Shown here: positions 7,469 to 15,509 of the stretch, in pieces | Layout: each line of letters starts with the position of its first letter | How positions within the stretch are numbered: the first letter of the stretch is position 1 | NCBI GenBank assembly: GCA_964368445.1 | Contig: CAYJAY010000030.1 | Span: 1 to 31,287 of the forward strand | DNA: 31,287 nucleotides | Direction: 5' to 3' | Origin: CAYJAY01 sp964368445 | GTDB taxonomy: Bacteria; Bacillota; Clostridia; Oscillospirales; Ruminococcaceae | The notes under the pieces: generated by a model | What the model saw: the letters and a program-made list of their open reading frames with translations, nothing else | Told to the model about the DNA's origin: nothing | Databases searched by the model: none | Program-made: the position numbers and the translations under genes

Positions 7469-9169
7469 CTACCTCAACACATACCCATGCATATAATCCA
7501 CTCGATAACTTTCGTTTTCAGTGTCGTGGTAAAACACCATGTCTCTTATATAGAACTCCCCGCCACCTACAAGCGTGACAGACATCACGCTTTCGTTTTC
7601 GCTATAGCCCTCGCTAGCGCCGCTTTCAACAATTAAGGACAACACTTGGTCATAAAGCAAGTCGAACGAGATTTCAAATTGAGTGCCGTCGCCGTCTTGA
7701 ACCAAAAGCATGGTGTCGTCGCCTCGTAAGGCATCTTGAACGTCACCGATGCTATAGACATCGAAATGAATAGTGTCAAACCCCGAAGTGTCCAGTTTAT
7801 CAAAGTAGTTATATCTGTTATATTTTTTTATCGGGTTGTTGTTATCCTCTCTGTCATATCGGTAACTTCTCTCAAACCCAAAAATCTGAAAAAACGTTTC
7901 GTCGCGGTCGAGGCTTTCCCCCGAAACGCGCCCCAAAAATTCGTCCGCCTCTTTTCCTCCGCTGAACGAAAGGTAATTAAAAATTTCGACTATTTCGTTT
8001 TTCTGCTCGTCGGTGTATTCGCCTTGCCCCTCGCTCGTTATACCTTCAAGCCTTGAAAGTTGGCTTGAGGTTGCGATATCGATAACGTTAAGCGGAGTTG
8101 TCCCAAACAAAAATACCAAAACCGCGGCAACTATGAAAAACAAGTTTATGTCAACTTTTTTGTGCAAAAACAAAAACGCGACAAAACAAACCGACAACGC
8201 GACATATACAATCGAGATTAAAAACATAACGGTAAATCCATATGCCGCCGCACGAATTGCAATCGCTATAACCTGCATAGCGATTATAGGGATTATGGCA
8301 AACTTTCCATATTTATAAAAAAGGTCGACAGCTTTTCCGCTATAGCTTTTAAGCGCAAAGTTGAAAAAGATAAACAAGACGGTTGCAATTGTTGAATAAT
8401 AGTTAATCTCGCCCGCCGGCATCTCAAACGTGAATACTATTATCAAAAGATATAGATACAGTATCGCAATTAAAATTAAATATAGCGAAAGCCCAATGTT
8501 TAGCGCCAAAACTTTGAACAGCTTTGAAATCTCAAAGCTGTTGCCTTTCGGGAGCCCTGAAATAAAAAGGTTTATAGCTATTACTATGTAACAAAAAAGA
8601 GCGGTGACCGCTATATATTCAAAAAGGTTATCGAACGAAACTATCATAGCATCAAACGCAAGTATAGACACCAAAAGGCCGATAAAAACAATTGTAGAAA
8701 CGGCAAGCGCAAAGATGCCCGACGTGATAATTTTGGGCAACATTTTTTGATTGTCAGAAGTTTTCGAGATGAAATAAAGCGACAAAAAAGAAAGCACCAA
8801 AAACAGCCCGATATAAATCATGTATACATAGTTTTCAAACGTTCCGCCAATCTTGGCCGCTTTGTCGGTTACAAAAAGCCAAGCGCCACAAACCGCTATC
8901 GACAAGGCGGCGTTGATAACAAGATATTTTCTGCCGCTTTTTTGCTTGAATTCAAAAAACTTTGTCAAACAAAAAGCTGTTATAATTCCGAAAAATCCAG
9001 CTGTCACCCAAAATTCCCCATCTAGCAAAAAAGTTATACCAAATAGAAGTTCGAGCTTTAAAAGCAAAAACAACCACAACGTTAAAGCAAAAACCACAAC
9101 GTTGTCTTTAACGCTTTCTTTGACATCGTTAAATCTCTGTCTTGCATATTGTTTAAATTTCATCGACAT
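7469..9169 (-). CDS. Polytopic membrane protein, DUF4153-like
   Basis: A 566-aa protein with about 11-12 transmembrane segments up to residue 365, then a soluble C-terminal domain of about 200 aa rich in D, E, F and Y. The junction reads GTTPLNVIDIATSSQL, resembling the point in DUF4153 proteins where membrane helices give way to the C-terminal part. The start is set at 9169: GAGGTG lies 6 nt upstream, and the longer frame would start at the GTG inside that ribosome-binding site. No enzymatic motif was found. It is 118 bp upstream of the DUF6020-like gene on the same strand, so they could be co-transcribed. Confidence 0.6.
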   Translation of the reverse strand: MSMKFKQYARQRFNDVKESVKDNVVVFALTLWLFLLLKLELLFGITFLLDGEFWVTAGFFGIITAFCLTKFFEFKQKSGRKYLVINAALSIAVCGAWLFVTDKAAKIGGTFENYVYMIYIGLFLVLSFLSLYFISKTSDNQKMLPKIITSGIFALAVSTIVFIGLLVSILAFDAMIVSFDNLFEYIAVTALFCYIVIAINLFISGLPKGNSFEISKLFKVLALNIGLSLYLILIAILYLYLLIIVFTFEMPAGEINYYSTIATVLFIFFNFALKSYSGKAVDLFYKYGKFAIIPIIAMQVIAIAIRAAAYGFTVMFLISIVYVALSVCFVAFLFLHKKVDINLFFIVAAVLVFLFGTTPLNVIDIATSSQLSRLEGITSEGQGEYTDEQKNEIVEIFNYLSFSGGKEADEFLGRVSGESLDRDETFFQIFGFERSYRYDREDNNNPIKKYNRYNYFDKLDTSGFDTIHFDVYSIGDVQDALRGDDTMLLVQDGDGTQFEISFDLLYDQVLSLIVESGASEGYSENESVMSVTLVGGGEFYIRDMVFYHDTENESYRVDYMHGYVLR

Positions 9170-9297
9170 GTTATTCACCTCAAATAATTTTTAATCGTGA
9201 TTTCCCTCTTTTTACAATATGTTATATTATATATGATTTTGAAATGTTATTCAAATATGACGCTGAAAGGGTGTTGACAAAGGCGTTAATTAACTTT

Positions 9298-9338
9298 TTA
9301 GATATCTCCCCCCGCCGAAGGCGGGGGGAGATATCTAA
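9298..9338. repeat. Perfect GC-rich palindrome in a divergent intergenic region
   Basis: Two 19-bp arms (9298-9316 and 9320-9338) pair perfectly around GAA, with a core of CCCCCCGCC/GGCGGGGGG. It lies between divergently transcribed genes, so it terminates neither. It is the main feature of the 319-bp gene-free stretch 9170-9488; the remainder is AT-rich and holds the two promoters. Confidence 0.75.
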
Positions 9339-9413
9339 ATCAACTCTTTTTTTCCATTTCCGCTGAAATTAATATACACATTAACGAATTATTAACAAAT
9401 TTCGTGTGGGTTG

Positions 9414-9443
9414 TTGCATAATGTCGTACTTTTATGTTAAAAT
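9414..9443 (+). promoter_or_regulatory. Possible promoter of the EamA transporter
   Basis: TTGCAT (9414-9419), 18-bp spacer, TAAAAT (9438-9443), 45 bp upstream of the start codon. An alternative is TTGTTG (9411-9416) with TATGTT (9433-9438). Weak evidence. Confidence 0.3.
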
Positions 9444-9488
9444 CGTATTGTTATTTCAAAATTCAGTTCAGATTGGTAAGAAAACAAT

Positions 9489-10391
9489 ATGATAAAAAAT
9501 CAAGGCATGAGCGGACATCTGTTCGCTATTTTTACGATAGCGGTGTGGGGAAGCACGTTTATGATGTCCAAAATCCTGCTTTTGGATTTTACGCCGTTCG
9601 AGATAATTTTCATACGATATCTTTTGGCGCTTGTCATAATGGTTGTGGTTGTTCCAAAGATAACCAAACCCAAACGAAAGATTGAAGAGCTTTATTTCAT
9701 AGCGGCAGGCATAGTTTCAATTCCACTGTACAGTATATTCGAGAATACCGCGCTATCGTACACCACCGCAGCAAACGTCAGCATAATGGTTTCGACCTCT
9801 CCTTTTTTCACGGTGGTGCTTGAAAAGATACTTAACAGAAAACAAAAAATTTCGGGTTCTTTTTTTGTTGGGCTTGTGGTTGCGCTCATTGGGGTTGCGC
9901 TTATAAGTTTTAACGGAGTTATAAACCTTGAGCTTAATCCGACAGGGGATCTTCTCGCGCTGGCCTCTGCATTTTTGTGGGCGGTTTATTCGATACTTTT
10001 AAAGAAAACGGGAGAAACGGGGATTTCGCCGACCGAGTCGACAAAGAGAATTTTTTTCTATGGTTCTCTAGGAATGCTTTTAACGGTGCCGTTTATAGAC
10101 TACAGCATAACGCTTGACACGTTGATTAAACCGATTAATCTCGCGTGTCTGTTGTTTCTAAGCGTCGTTGCGTCTGCTGTGTGTTTTGCCACATGGAACA
10201 TAACCATTCGCAAGATAGGAACGCTAAAAGCCAGCGTTTATATCTATTTCATACCGGTGGTTGCAACGTTGACGGCGTTTTTGTTCTTGAAAGAAGAGAT
10301 AACGTTAATGGCGTTTTTCGGAATAGTTTTGGTTATCATGGGGCTTTTAATCTCGAAATATAAAGACCTTTTAAAACTTAAATCAACATGA
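9489..10391 (+). CDS. EamA/RhaT-family DMT transporter
   Basis: A 300-aa membrane protein with about ten transmembrane segments in two EamA repeats. The first repeat opens with FAIFTIAVWGSTFMMSK (about 11-27); the second begins near 155 (GDLLALASAFLWAVYSILLK). This is the standard 10-TM drug/metabolite transporter layout, at normal length. The family exports amino acids, nucleobases or other small metabolites; the substrate is unknown. The ribosome-binding site is poor (GGTAAG). An alternative start seven codons later has AAGG too close, so 9489 is kept. It is followed by degV after 74 bp. Confidence 0.85.
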   Translation: MIKNQGMSGHLFAIFTIAVWGSTFMMSKILLLDFTPFEIIFIRYLLALVIMVVVVPKITKPKRKIEELYFIAAGIVSIPLYSIFENTALSYTTAANVSIMVSTSPFFTVVLEKILNRKQKISGSFFVGLVVALIGVALISFNGVINLELNPTGDLLALASAFLWAVYSILLKKTGETGISPTESTKRIFFYGSLGMLLTVPFIDYSITLDTLIKPINLACLLFLSVVASAVCFATWNITIRKIGTLKASVYIYFIPVVATLTAFLFLKEEITLMAFFGIVLVIMGLLISKYKDLLKLKST

Positions 10392-10465
10392 TGAAAATTA
10401 CCCTAGCTTATAATGCATTTTTGCTTATTTGAATATATATACAAAATTTAAGGAGTACCAAATTT

Positions 10466-11287
10466 ATGTCATTTATTCTAGTAGTTGATACAACATGCGA
10501 CTTGACTATCGAAAGAGCGAAGGAACTTGACATTGTCATGATACCGCTAACGGTAAACTTCAAAGACGGATCATATCAAGACAAATATGAAATCACAAAC
10601 GAAGAGTTTTTTGAAAAACTCACCTCGTCAAAAGACCTTCCGACGACTTCTCTCGTTTCCCCCGCGGCGTTTGAGGATCTTTTCAATAAATATCCAAACG
10701 ACGATATAATGGTTTTGACTATCGCAACAAAACTTTCCGGAACAAATAACTCAGCTTCAATAGCAAAAGAGATATGTTCTCGCGAAAACATTAGCATAAT
10801 CGATTCCAAAAACACAACGTTTGGGCTTGCTCTTCTAGCAAAGATGGCGGTTGAACTTCGTGATAAAGGGGTTAGCTTGAACGACGCAACCGAAAAAATA
10901 AAAGAACTTGCCGATAAGCTTCGTATAGCGGCGGTTATCGACGTGCTTGACTATCTCGTAAAAGGTGGACGCCTTTCAAAAACTTCGGGCGTTGTTGGTT
11001 CGATGCTTGGCGTTAAACCGATTATAACGGTGGAAGACGGCGAAGTTAAATCAATAGGCAAAGCAAGAGGGTTCGCAAAGGCTACAGAAGCTGTTTGCGA
11101 AAAGTTTAAAGCAGAACACGACAGTTCGCTTCCCGTAATGTTTGGACATAGCATAGCTGTTGACGAAGCAAAGGCACTTCGAAAGCTTTGCGGAGCTAAA
11201 GATGCCGAGATTGGTTCTGTCGGCAGCGTTGTCGGAACACATGCGGGTCCCGGTTGTTGCGGCGTTGCGTACTTCGTAAAACAATAA
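10466..11287 (+). CDS. DegV-family fatty-acid-binding protein
   Basis: A 273-aa protein of normal DegV length. The N-terminal DegV fold opens with ILVVDTTCDLT and holds TTSLVSPAAF (about 55-65), the loop that contacts bound fatty acid in this family, and LTIATKLSGTNNSA. The C-terminal lobe carries YLVKGGRLSKTSG and the final HAGPGCCGVAYF. Family members bind fatty acids and can serve as FakB subunits that present them to the FakA kinase; no fakA is in the window. AAGGAG sits 9 nt before the ATG. The TAA stop overlaps the ATG of the next gene (TAATG), indicating translational coupling. Confidence 0.92.
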   Translation: MSFILVVDTTCDLTIERAKELDIVMIPLTVNFKDGSYQDKYEITNEEFFEKLTSSKDLPTTSLVSPAAFEDLFNKYPNDDIMVLTIATKLSGTNNSASIAKEICSRENISIIDSKNTTFGLALLAKMAVELRDKGVSLNDATEKIKELADKLRIAAVIDVLDYLVKGGRLSKTSGVVGSMLGVKPIITVEDGEVKSIGKARGFAKATEAVCEKFKAEHDSSLPVMFGHSIAVDEAKALRKLCGAKDAEIGSVGSVVGTHAGPGCCGVAYFVKQ

Positions 11288-11769
11288 TGAATGATGTCAA
11301 TTTGCTTCTAAAACAGGTTATTAAAGAGGCAAGAAGCATCAAGATACCTGTATCAAGGACTATTAACCCGACTGTTTCGATAAACAGTCGGGTTAAACGG
11401 CGTTTTGGAAGTTGCAAATCTAACGCGTTTGGGCACACGGTCGAGATAGCCGAAAAGGTTGTTAGTTCGGGTGAATTTGCCATTAAAGAAATTTTAGCAC
11501 ACGAGATTTTGCACACCTGTTTCGGGTGTAAAAACCATGGTGAGCGTTGGAAAAGATATGCCGAGAAAATGAACGCGGCTTTCGGATATAACATTTCAAG
11601 AACCACAAGCTGTGAGGCTCTTGGGATTGTGGACGACACAAAACCGCGATATCTTCTTGCTTGCGAGAGATGTGGTGTTGAATTTAAGCGTATAAAAAAA
11701 ACACGGTTTGTCGAACATCCCGAACACTACCATTGTTCGTGTGGTGGAAAAATAAAAAGAATAAAATAG
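11287..11769 (+). CDS. SprT-like zinc metalloprotein
   Basis: A 160-aa protein. It has a zinc-metalloprotease motif HEILH (72-76) with a third ligand candidate H84 in KNHGERW, then a C-terminal zinc-ribbon-like part with C126xxC129 and HC-x-C (149-152). The stretch NPTVSINSRVKRRFGSCK (27-44) is typical of SprT-like proteins. The start at 11287 shares one base with the degV stop codon; an upstream in-frame ATG at 11254 lies inside degV and is unlikely. A cytosolic protein-quality or DNA-protein repair protease role is known for eukaryotic relatives, but bacterial function is less clear. A 15-bp perfect stem lies inside the coding sequence. Confidence 0.85.
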   Translation: MNDVNLLLKQVIKEARSIKIPVSRTINPTVSINSRVKRRFGSCKSNAFGHTVEIAEKVVSSGEFAIKEILAHEILHTCFGCKNHGERWKRYAEKMNAAFGYNISRTTSCEALGIVDDTKPRYLLACERCGVEFKRIKKTRFVEHPEHYHCSCGGKIKRIK

Positions 11770-11776
11770 ATTTCAT

Positions 11777-11847
11777 ATTTAAAACAAATCTTAATCACCA
11801 CATCAGGCTGGTTGGTTTTTGATAATTATACTATTTAAAACAAATCT
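11777..11847. repeat. 15-bp direct repeat upstream of the GGDEF/EAL gene
   Basis: ATTTAAAACAAATCT occurs at 11777-11791 and 11833-11847, spaced 56 bp apart. Both copies lie between the sprT-like gene and the next promoter. A regulatory role is possible but unproven. Confidence 0.45.
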
Positions 11848-11873
11848 ATTCATTTTTTGTTTATATTTTAGTG

Positions 11874-11902
11874 TAGACGGTTTAATGTTTTAGGCGTATA
11901 AT
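11874..11902 (+). promoter_or_regulatory. Promoter of the GGDEF/EAL gene
   Basis: TAGACG (11874-11879), 17-bp spacer, TATAAT (11897-11902), 43 bp upstream of the start codon. The -10 is consensus and the -35 matches TTGACA at four positions. Confidence 0.5.
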
Positions 11903-11944
11903 AAATATTAATTTATTATGTATTTTTAATGTGGGTAAAAATTT

Positions 11945-13891
11945 ATGGCTTTTTATAATCTGGCGGCTGAGTATGCTTCGTTAATAATAATCTGTCTTGC
12001 GACTATAAGTTTTGCCTTGAATGAGAGTAAAGGCACGACGAGATATGGCGCATTAAAATGGATGCAACTTGCAACACTTGTGTCGATTGTTTCAACGATT
12101 GCATCGCTTGTTACGGCTGATTATTTCATGAACTATCCTTTGTGGGTAGTCGATGCATTAAAATACATGTATTTTTTAACCTGCTCGATAGCGGCGCCGA
12201 TGGCGTTGTTTTATGGGATAACTTTAATCTACCCCAAAACATATAAAATTAACTTTTTTAGAAAATATTATTGGGCGTGGTTGCCGTATGCAATCTATTG
12301 TTTATTTGTTGTCACCAACGGTATCCATAGGTTAATCTTCACGATATCCCCAACAATTGGTTATGTGCGCGGGGATTTGTTTAGAATATCATATGTCATA
12401 GCGTTGTATTATTTCGGTTTGGTTATCTATTTTACCATTAAAAACTTTAAATCTCCGCAAAGGTTAAGCCTTTTACTTATATGTTTAAACCTTTTTATCG
12501 CAACGTTAATTTTTTGCACACAACTAATTTTTCCGTCACTTCAACTGTCGGGGCTCGCGAGTGTTGTTGGGGTTTTGATAATCCAGTTTTATATACACAA
12601 CGTTTCACAAAACACAGATCCTTTAACCGAACTGCTTAACAGAACCTCGCTTACAAAAAGGATGACCAAACTCTGTGAAACAGACACGCCATATTCCCTT
12701 ATTGTTTTCAGCATCAGAAACTTTAAAGGAATAAACGAGCGTAATGGTTTAAGCTTTGGAGACACGTTGCTTGAACAAATTGCGTTAAGGTTTAGAACGT
12801 TGTTTTTAAACAAACAGCTTTTCCGATATTCCGGTGACGAGTTTGCGTTACTTTTACCCGGTTACGACAGCGCCCTTAAACAAAAGGTACAAGATATCTG
12901 CGAAAGCTTAAAACAGCCTTTCGAGCTGGATGACAGCGCGTTTTCAATAGAGTTTGTCTATGCGCAGGTTGATTTTCCACAGTTTGGAACCAAGACACAA
13001 GAGGTTATGTCCGCAATGGACTATTCTCTATCGATAATAAAAAAATCAACAAACGACACAATCAGTTTTTATGATATCAACATTGTCGAACAGATGAAAC
13101 GCAGAAATTACGTTATCGAACGTATAAAAAAAGCTTTGGACACCGACGGGTTCGAGATGTTCTATCAGCCTATCTATTCAATTAAAATGGACGAGTTTTC
13201 AATGGCAGAGGCTTTAATACGATTTAAGCCAGACCAAGGCGACTTTATCTCACCGGGAGAATTTATACCAATTGCTGAAGACACCGGTTTAATTGTGAAA
13301 ATAACCGAAATGATATTGGAACTTGTTTGTTCAGACTATAGCAAAATTATAAACAAATTCGGCTCGGCGTTAAAACTGTCTTCAATTTCTGTCAACTTCC
13401 CATATACCATGTTTATGAAAAAAGGTGTCGCAAAAGAGGTCAACGACGTTGTAACGCGCCACAACCTTTCAGCCGATATGATAAGAATAGAGCTAACCGA
13501 GCGCACGTTTGCAACCGATCTCGACGCGACGCTTAAGATGATGAAAGAGTTTCTGGACTACGGGTTCTCGTTTGAGTTGGACGATTTCGGGGTTGAATAT
13601 TCAAACTTTAGTATGTTTTTCCGCGCCCCTATAAACATCATCAAGTTTGACCGCAGTTTCGTAGTAGGGTCTACCTCGAACGAAAAACACCGCGATTTTT
13701 TTAACAAATTTATGTTGGCGGTTAAATCGCTTGATAAAGATATCGAAATTGTCATGGAAGGTGTCGAGGACGATGAATTGAAAAACTTCCTTATTGAATG
13801 TGGCTGTGATTATATCCAAGGTTTTATTTTCAGCAAACCTTTGCCGTTTGGTGATTATTGTAATTTCATTTTAGAAAAATCAACAAAATAA
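11945..13891 (+). CDS. Membrane-bound cyclic-di-GMP phosphodiesterase (7TM, degenerate GGDEF, EAL)
   Basis: A 648-aa protein. Residues about 5-215 hold seven transmembrane segments like the 7TM module of bacterial histidine kinases. A GGDEF domain follows (about 225-385); its signature is SGDEF (296-300). The motif that normally reads DxDxFK is S256-I-R258-N-F-K, so the first metal-binding aspartate is missing and cyclase activity is doubtful. The EAL domain (about 400-645) is complete: EAL at 422-424, then SVN, ELTE, DDFG, IKFD, EGVE and QGFIFSKP are all present. It should therefore hydrolyse cyclic-di-GMP, with the GGDEF part perhaps binding GTP as a regulator. It is monocistronic, with its own promoter. 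Confidence 0.9.
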   Translation: MAFYNLAAEYASLIIICLATISFALNESKGTTRYGALKWMQLATLVSIVSTIASLVTADYFMNYPLWVVDALKYMYFLTCSIAAPMALFYGITLIYPKTYKINFFRKYYWAWLPYAIYCLFVVTNGIHRLIFTISPTIGYVRGDLFRISYVIALYYFGLVIYFTIKNFKSPQRLSLLLICLNLFIATLIFCTQLIFPSLQLSGLASVVGVLIIQFYIHNVSQNTDPLTELLNRTSLTKRMTKLCETDTPYSLIVFSIRNFKGINERNGLSFGDTLLEQIALRFRTLFLNKQLFRYSGDEFALLLPGYDSALKQKVQDICESLKQPFELDDSAFSIEFVYAQVDFPQFGTKTQEVMSAMDYSLSIIKKSTNDTISFYDINIVEQMKRRNYVIERIKKALDTDGFEMFYQPIYSIKMDEFSMAEALIRFKPDQGDFISPGEFIPIAEDTGLIVKITEMILELVCSDYSKIINKFGSALKLSSISVNFPYTMFMKKGVAKEVNDVVTRHNLSADMIRIELTERTFATDLDATLKMMKEFLDYGFSFELDDFGVEYSNFSMFFRAPINIIKFDRSFVVGSTSNEKHRDFFNKFMLAVKSLDKDIEIVMEGVEDDELKNFLIECGCDYIQGFIFSKPLPFGDYCNFILEKSTK

Positions 13892-13960
13892 ACAGGATTG
13901 TAACAAAATATCATAAAAAAGAAACCTCACAACAATTTTTCATGCTGTGGGGTTTCTTTT

Positions 13961-14018
13961 TGGAGGCGCCATCCGGATTTGAACCGGAGGATAGAGGTTG
14001 AACCTCTGCTTTGGCGGA
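13961..14018 (-). pseudogene. tRNA-Cys fragment, copy 1
   Basis: The acceptor 3' strand, CCA and T-arm (GGTTCAAATCC) match the true tRNA-Cys. The anticodon arm is shortened to AGAGGTT-C-AACCTCT, without the GCA anticodon, and the D-arm and 5' acceptor strand are lost. Confidence 0.8.
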
Positions 14019-14080
14019 TTGAATAATCTATAACAAAAGAAAAAAACCCACAACAATTTTTCATGCTGTGGGGTTTCTTT

Positions 14081-14126
14081 TGGAGGCGCCATCCGGATTT
14101 GAACCGGAGGATAGAGGTTGAACCTC
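14081..14126 (-). pseudogene. tRNA-Cys fragment, copy 2 (cut by the gap)
   Basis: Identical to copy 1 as far as it is readable (acceptor 3' strand, T-arm, start of the altered anticodon arm). The sequence then runs into N. Confidence 0.75.
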
Positions 14127-14226
14127 NNNNNNNNNNNNNNNNNNNNNNNNNNNNNNNNNNNNNNNNNNNNNNNNNNNNNNNNNNNNNNNNNNNNNNNNNN
14201 NNNNNNNNNNNNNNNNNNNNNNNNNN
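14127..14226. other. Assembly gap (100 N)
   Basis: Exactly 100 N, the usual scaffold placeholder. It falls inside the tandem tRNA-Cys-derived array, so repeats probably stopped assembly. Reading frames that cross it are artefacts. Confidence 0.98.
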
Positions 14227-14242
14227 GCTGTGAGGTTTCTTT

Positions 14243-14300
14243 TGGAGGCGCCATCCGGATTTGAACCGGAGGATAGAGGTTGAACCTCTGCCTTGGCGGA
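14243..14300 (-). pseudogene. tRNA-Cys fragment, copy 3
   Basis: Same truncated form as copy 1, differing by one base near its 5' side (CTGCC for CTGCT on the plus strand). It directly follows the terminator of the true tRNA operon. Confidence 0.8.
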
Positions 14301-14325
14301 TTGAATAATCTATAACAAAAGAAAA

Positions 14326-14359
14326 AAACCTCACAACAATTTTTCATGCTGTGAGGTTT
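14326..14359 (-). terminator. Terminator of the tRNA-Gly/tRNA-Cys operon
   Basis: AAACCTCACA/TGTGAGGTTT stem on the minus strand with a T7 tail, 4 bp after the CCA of tRNA-Cys. Copies of it recur in the tandem array at 13922-13955 and about 14042-14077. Confidence 0.8.
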
Positions 14360-14363
14360 CTTT

Positions 14364-14438
14364 TGGAGGCGCCATCCGGATTTGAACCGGAGGATAGAGG
14401 TTTTGCAGACCTCGGCCTTACCACTTGGCTATGGCGCC
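14364..14438 (-). tRNA. tRNA-Cys (GCA)
   Basis: A full cloverleaf with encoded CCA: acceptor GGCGCCA/TGGCGCC, anticodon stem GAGGT/ACCTC around CTGCAAA (anticodon GCA), T-loop TTCAAAT. The discriminator base is U, the known identity element of tRNA-Cys. It is second in the operon, after tRNA-Gly. Confidence 0.95.
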
Positions 14439-14462
14439 ATAAAAACATTTTTTATAAAAAAA

Positions 14463-14538
14463 TGGAGCGGGTTACGAGGCTCGAACTCGCTACCTCCACC
14501 TTGGCAAGGTGGCGCTCTACCAAATGAGCTAAACCCGC
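14463..14538 (-). tRNA. tRNA-Gly (GCC)
   Basis: Acceptor GCGGGTT/AACCCGC with encoded CCA, anticodon stem CCACC/GGTGG around TTGCCAA (anticodon GCC), T-loop TTCGAGC. It is the first gene of the operon, about 12 nt after the predicted transcription start, with tRNA-Cys 24 bp downstream. Confidence 0.95.
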
Positions 14539-14556
14539 AAACGTTATTGCTTGAAT

Positions 14557-14585
14557 AGTATACCATTACTTTTGCAATATGTCAA
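14557..14585 (-). promoter_or_regulatory. Promoter of the tRNA operon
   Basis: Consensus TTGACA (14580-14585), 17-bp spacer, TATACT (14557-14562) on the minus strand, ideally placed ahead of tRNA-Gly. Confidence 0.85.
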
Positions 14586-14679
14586 TGTTTTTGACGAAAA
14601 AAATTGCTCATTTAGTAAAAAAAATTATTAAGTTTAATATTTAGTTTGCAAACTGCTTATCTGCTTTGTTGTTACAACG

Positions 14680-15483
14680 CTACGATTTTTTGTTGGACTC
14701 TCGCGTGTCAGCTATAAAATATGGAAGGGCAACAAACAATATCCCGCCCAACATATTTCCTATCGTGACAAAAAACAAGTTATAAAGACATCCGATAATT
14801 GTGGCGACTTCGCCACCCGAAAGCAAAACCCCCATTGTAAAAGCCGTCATGTTTGCCACACTGTGTTCAAATCCCGACGTTATAAACGCGAATAAACACA
14901 TGCAAATTATAATAAGCTTCCCCGATTCAGAGGTCATTTTTTTACTACACCAAACCGCTACACATACAAGAAAATTGCATAGTATTCCACAAAAAATAAG
15001 TTGCATTATGGTAAGCGAAACTTTGTTGTTTGTTGTCATGATTATGTATTGGCCAAGCTCTCCGTCCGCAAGCCCGGTCAAAACAAACATAGTTCCAAGC
15101 ACAGCCGAACCAATAAAATTTCCTATCCAGTTGAACCAAAAAAACTTTAACGTTTCAGAAAGTCTAACTGTTTTTTTCAACAACCCAATCGTCATAATCA
15201 TGTTGTTGCCGGTGAAAAGCTCGCTTCCTGCCATCACAACAAGGCTTAAAGCAATTCCAAAGCTTAATCCTTGAACGATGTTTGCGCCGTACACAAACGG
15301 CTTTGGAAGCGCCGCGCCAACCGTTGCGGACAGAATTACCGCAACACCGACATACATTCCGGCAAGTGCCGACAAAATCATAAACGAGCTACGATTATTT
15401 TTAAAATTGTTGATTTTTTGGGTCGCCTCGTTCGATATTCTTTCGACGACCCCCATATCTATCGGTTGTTTGTCCTTTTCCAT
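14680..15483 (-). CDS. Formate/nitrite-type (FNT family) channel
   Basis: A 267-aa membrane protein with six transmembrane segments, the FNT length and topology. Family signatures are SELFTGN (87-93) and GFEHSVANM (204-212); H207 corresponds to the central pore histidine of FocA. FNT channels carry formate, nitrite, lactate or hydrosulfide, and the sequence does not settle which. GAGGAG lies just upstream of the ATG. It begins 26 bp after the nagZ-like gene on the same strand, so both may share an mRNA, although their functions are not obviously linked. For an anaerobe, formate export is a reasonable guess. Confidence 0.88.
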   Translation of the reverse strand: MEKDKQPIDMGVVERISNEATQKINNFKNNRSSFMILSALAGMYVGVAVILSATVGAALPKPFVYGANIVQGLSFGIALSLVVMAGSELFTGNNMIMTIGLLKKTVRLSETLKFFWFNWIGNFIGSAVLGTMFVLTGLADGELGQYIIMTTNNKVSLTIMQLIFCGILCNFLVCVAVWCSKKMTSESGKLIIICMCLFAFITSGFEHSVANMTAFTMGVLLSGGEVATIIGCLYNLFFVTIGNMLGGILFVALPYFIADTRESNKKS

Positions 15484-15509
15484 TCTCCTCGCACCTTTAA
15501 TCCCTCTTT

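Larger units (their letters stand above)
13919..14363 (-). repeat. Tandem array of terminator plus broken tRNA-Cys units
   Basis: A unit of about 120 bp is repeated downstream of tRNA-Cys. Each unit holds the terminator hairpin (CCTCACA...TGTGAGG type) and a 3'-half tRNA-Cys with an altered anticodon arm. Unit spacing, measured at the CCA end, is 120 bp (13961 to 14081) and 121 bp (14243 to 14364). The assembly gap lies inside the array, so the true copy number is unknown. Confidence 0.85.

Noticed and set aside
9298..9338. Rho-independent terminator
   Set aside because: Neighbouring genes run away from it on both sides, and no T-run directly follows the stem on either strand.
13927..14347. 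Two overlapping minus-strand reading frames across the tRNA-Cys repeats
   Set aside because: Both run through the 100-N gap and consist of translated tRNA fragments and terminators; the repeated RFNLYPPVQIRM-like text is simply the repeat unit.
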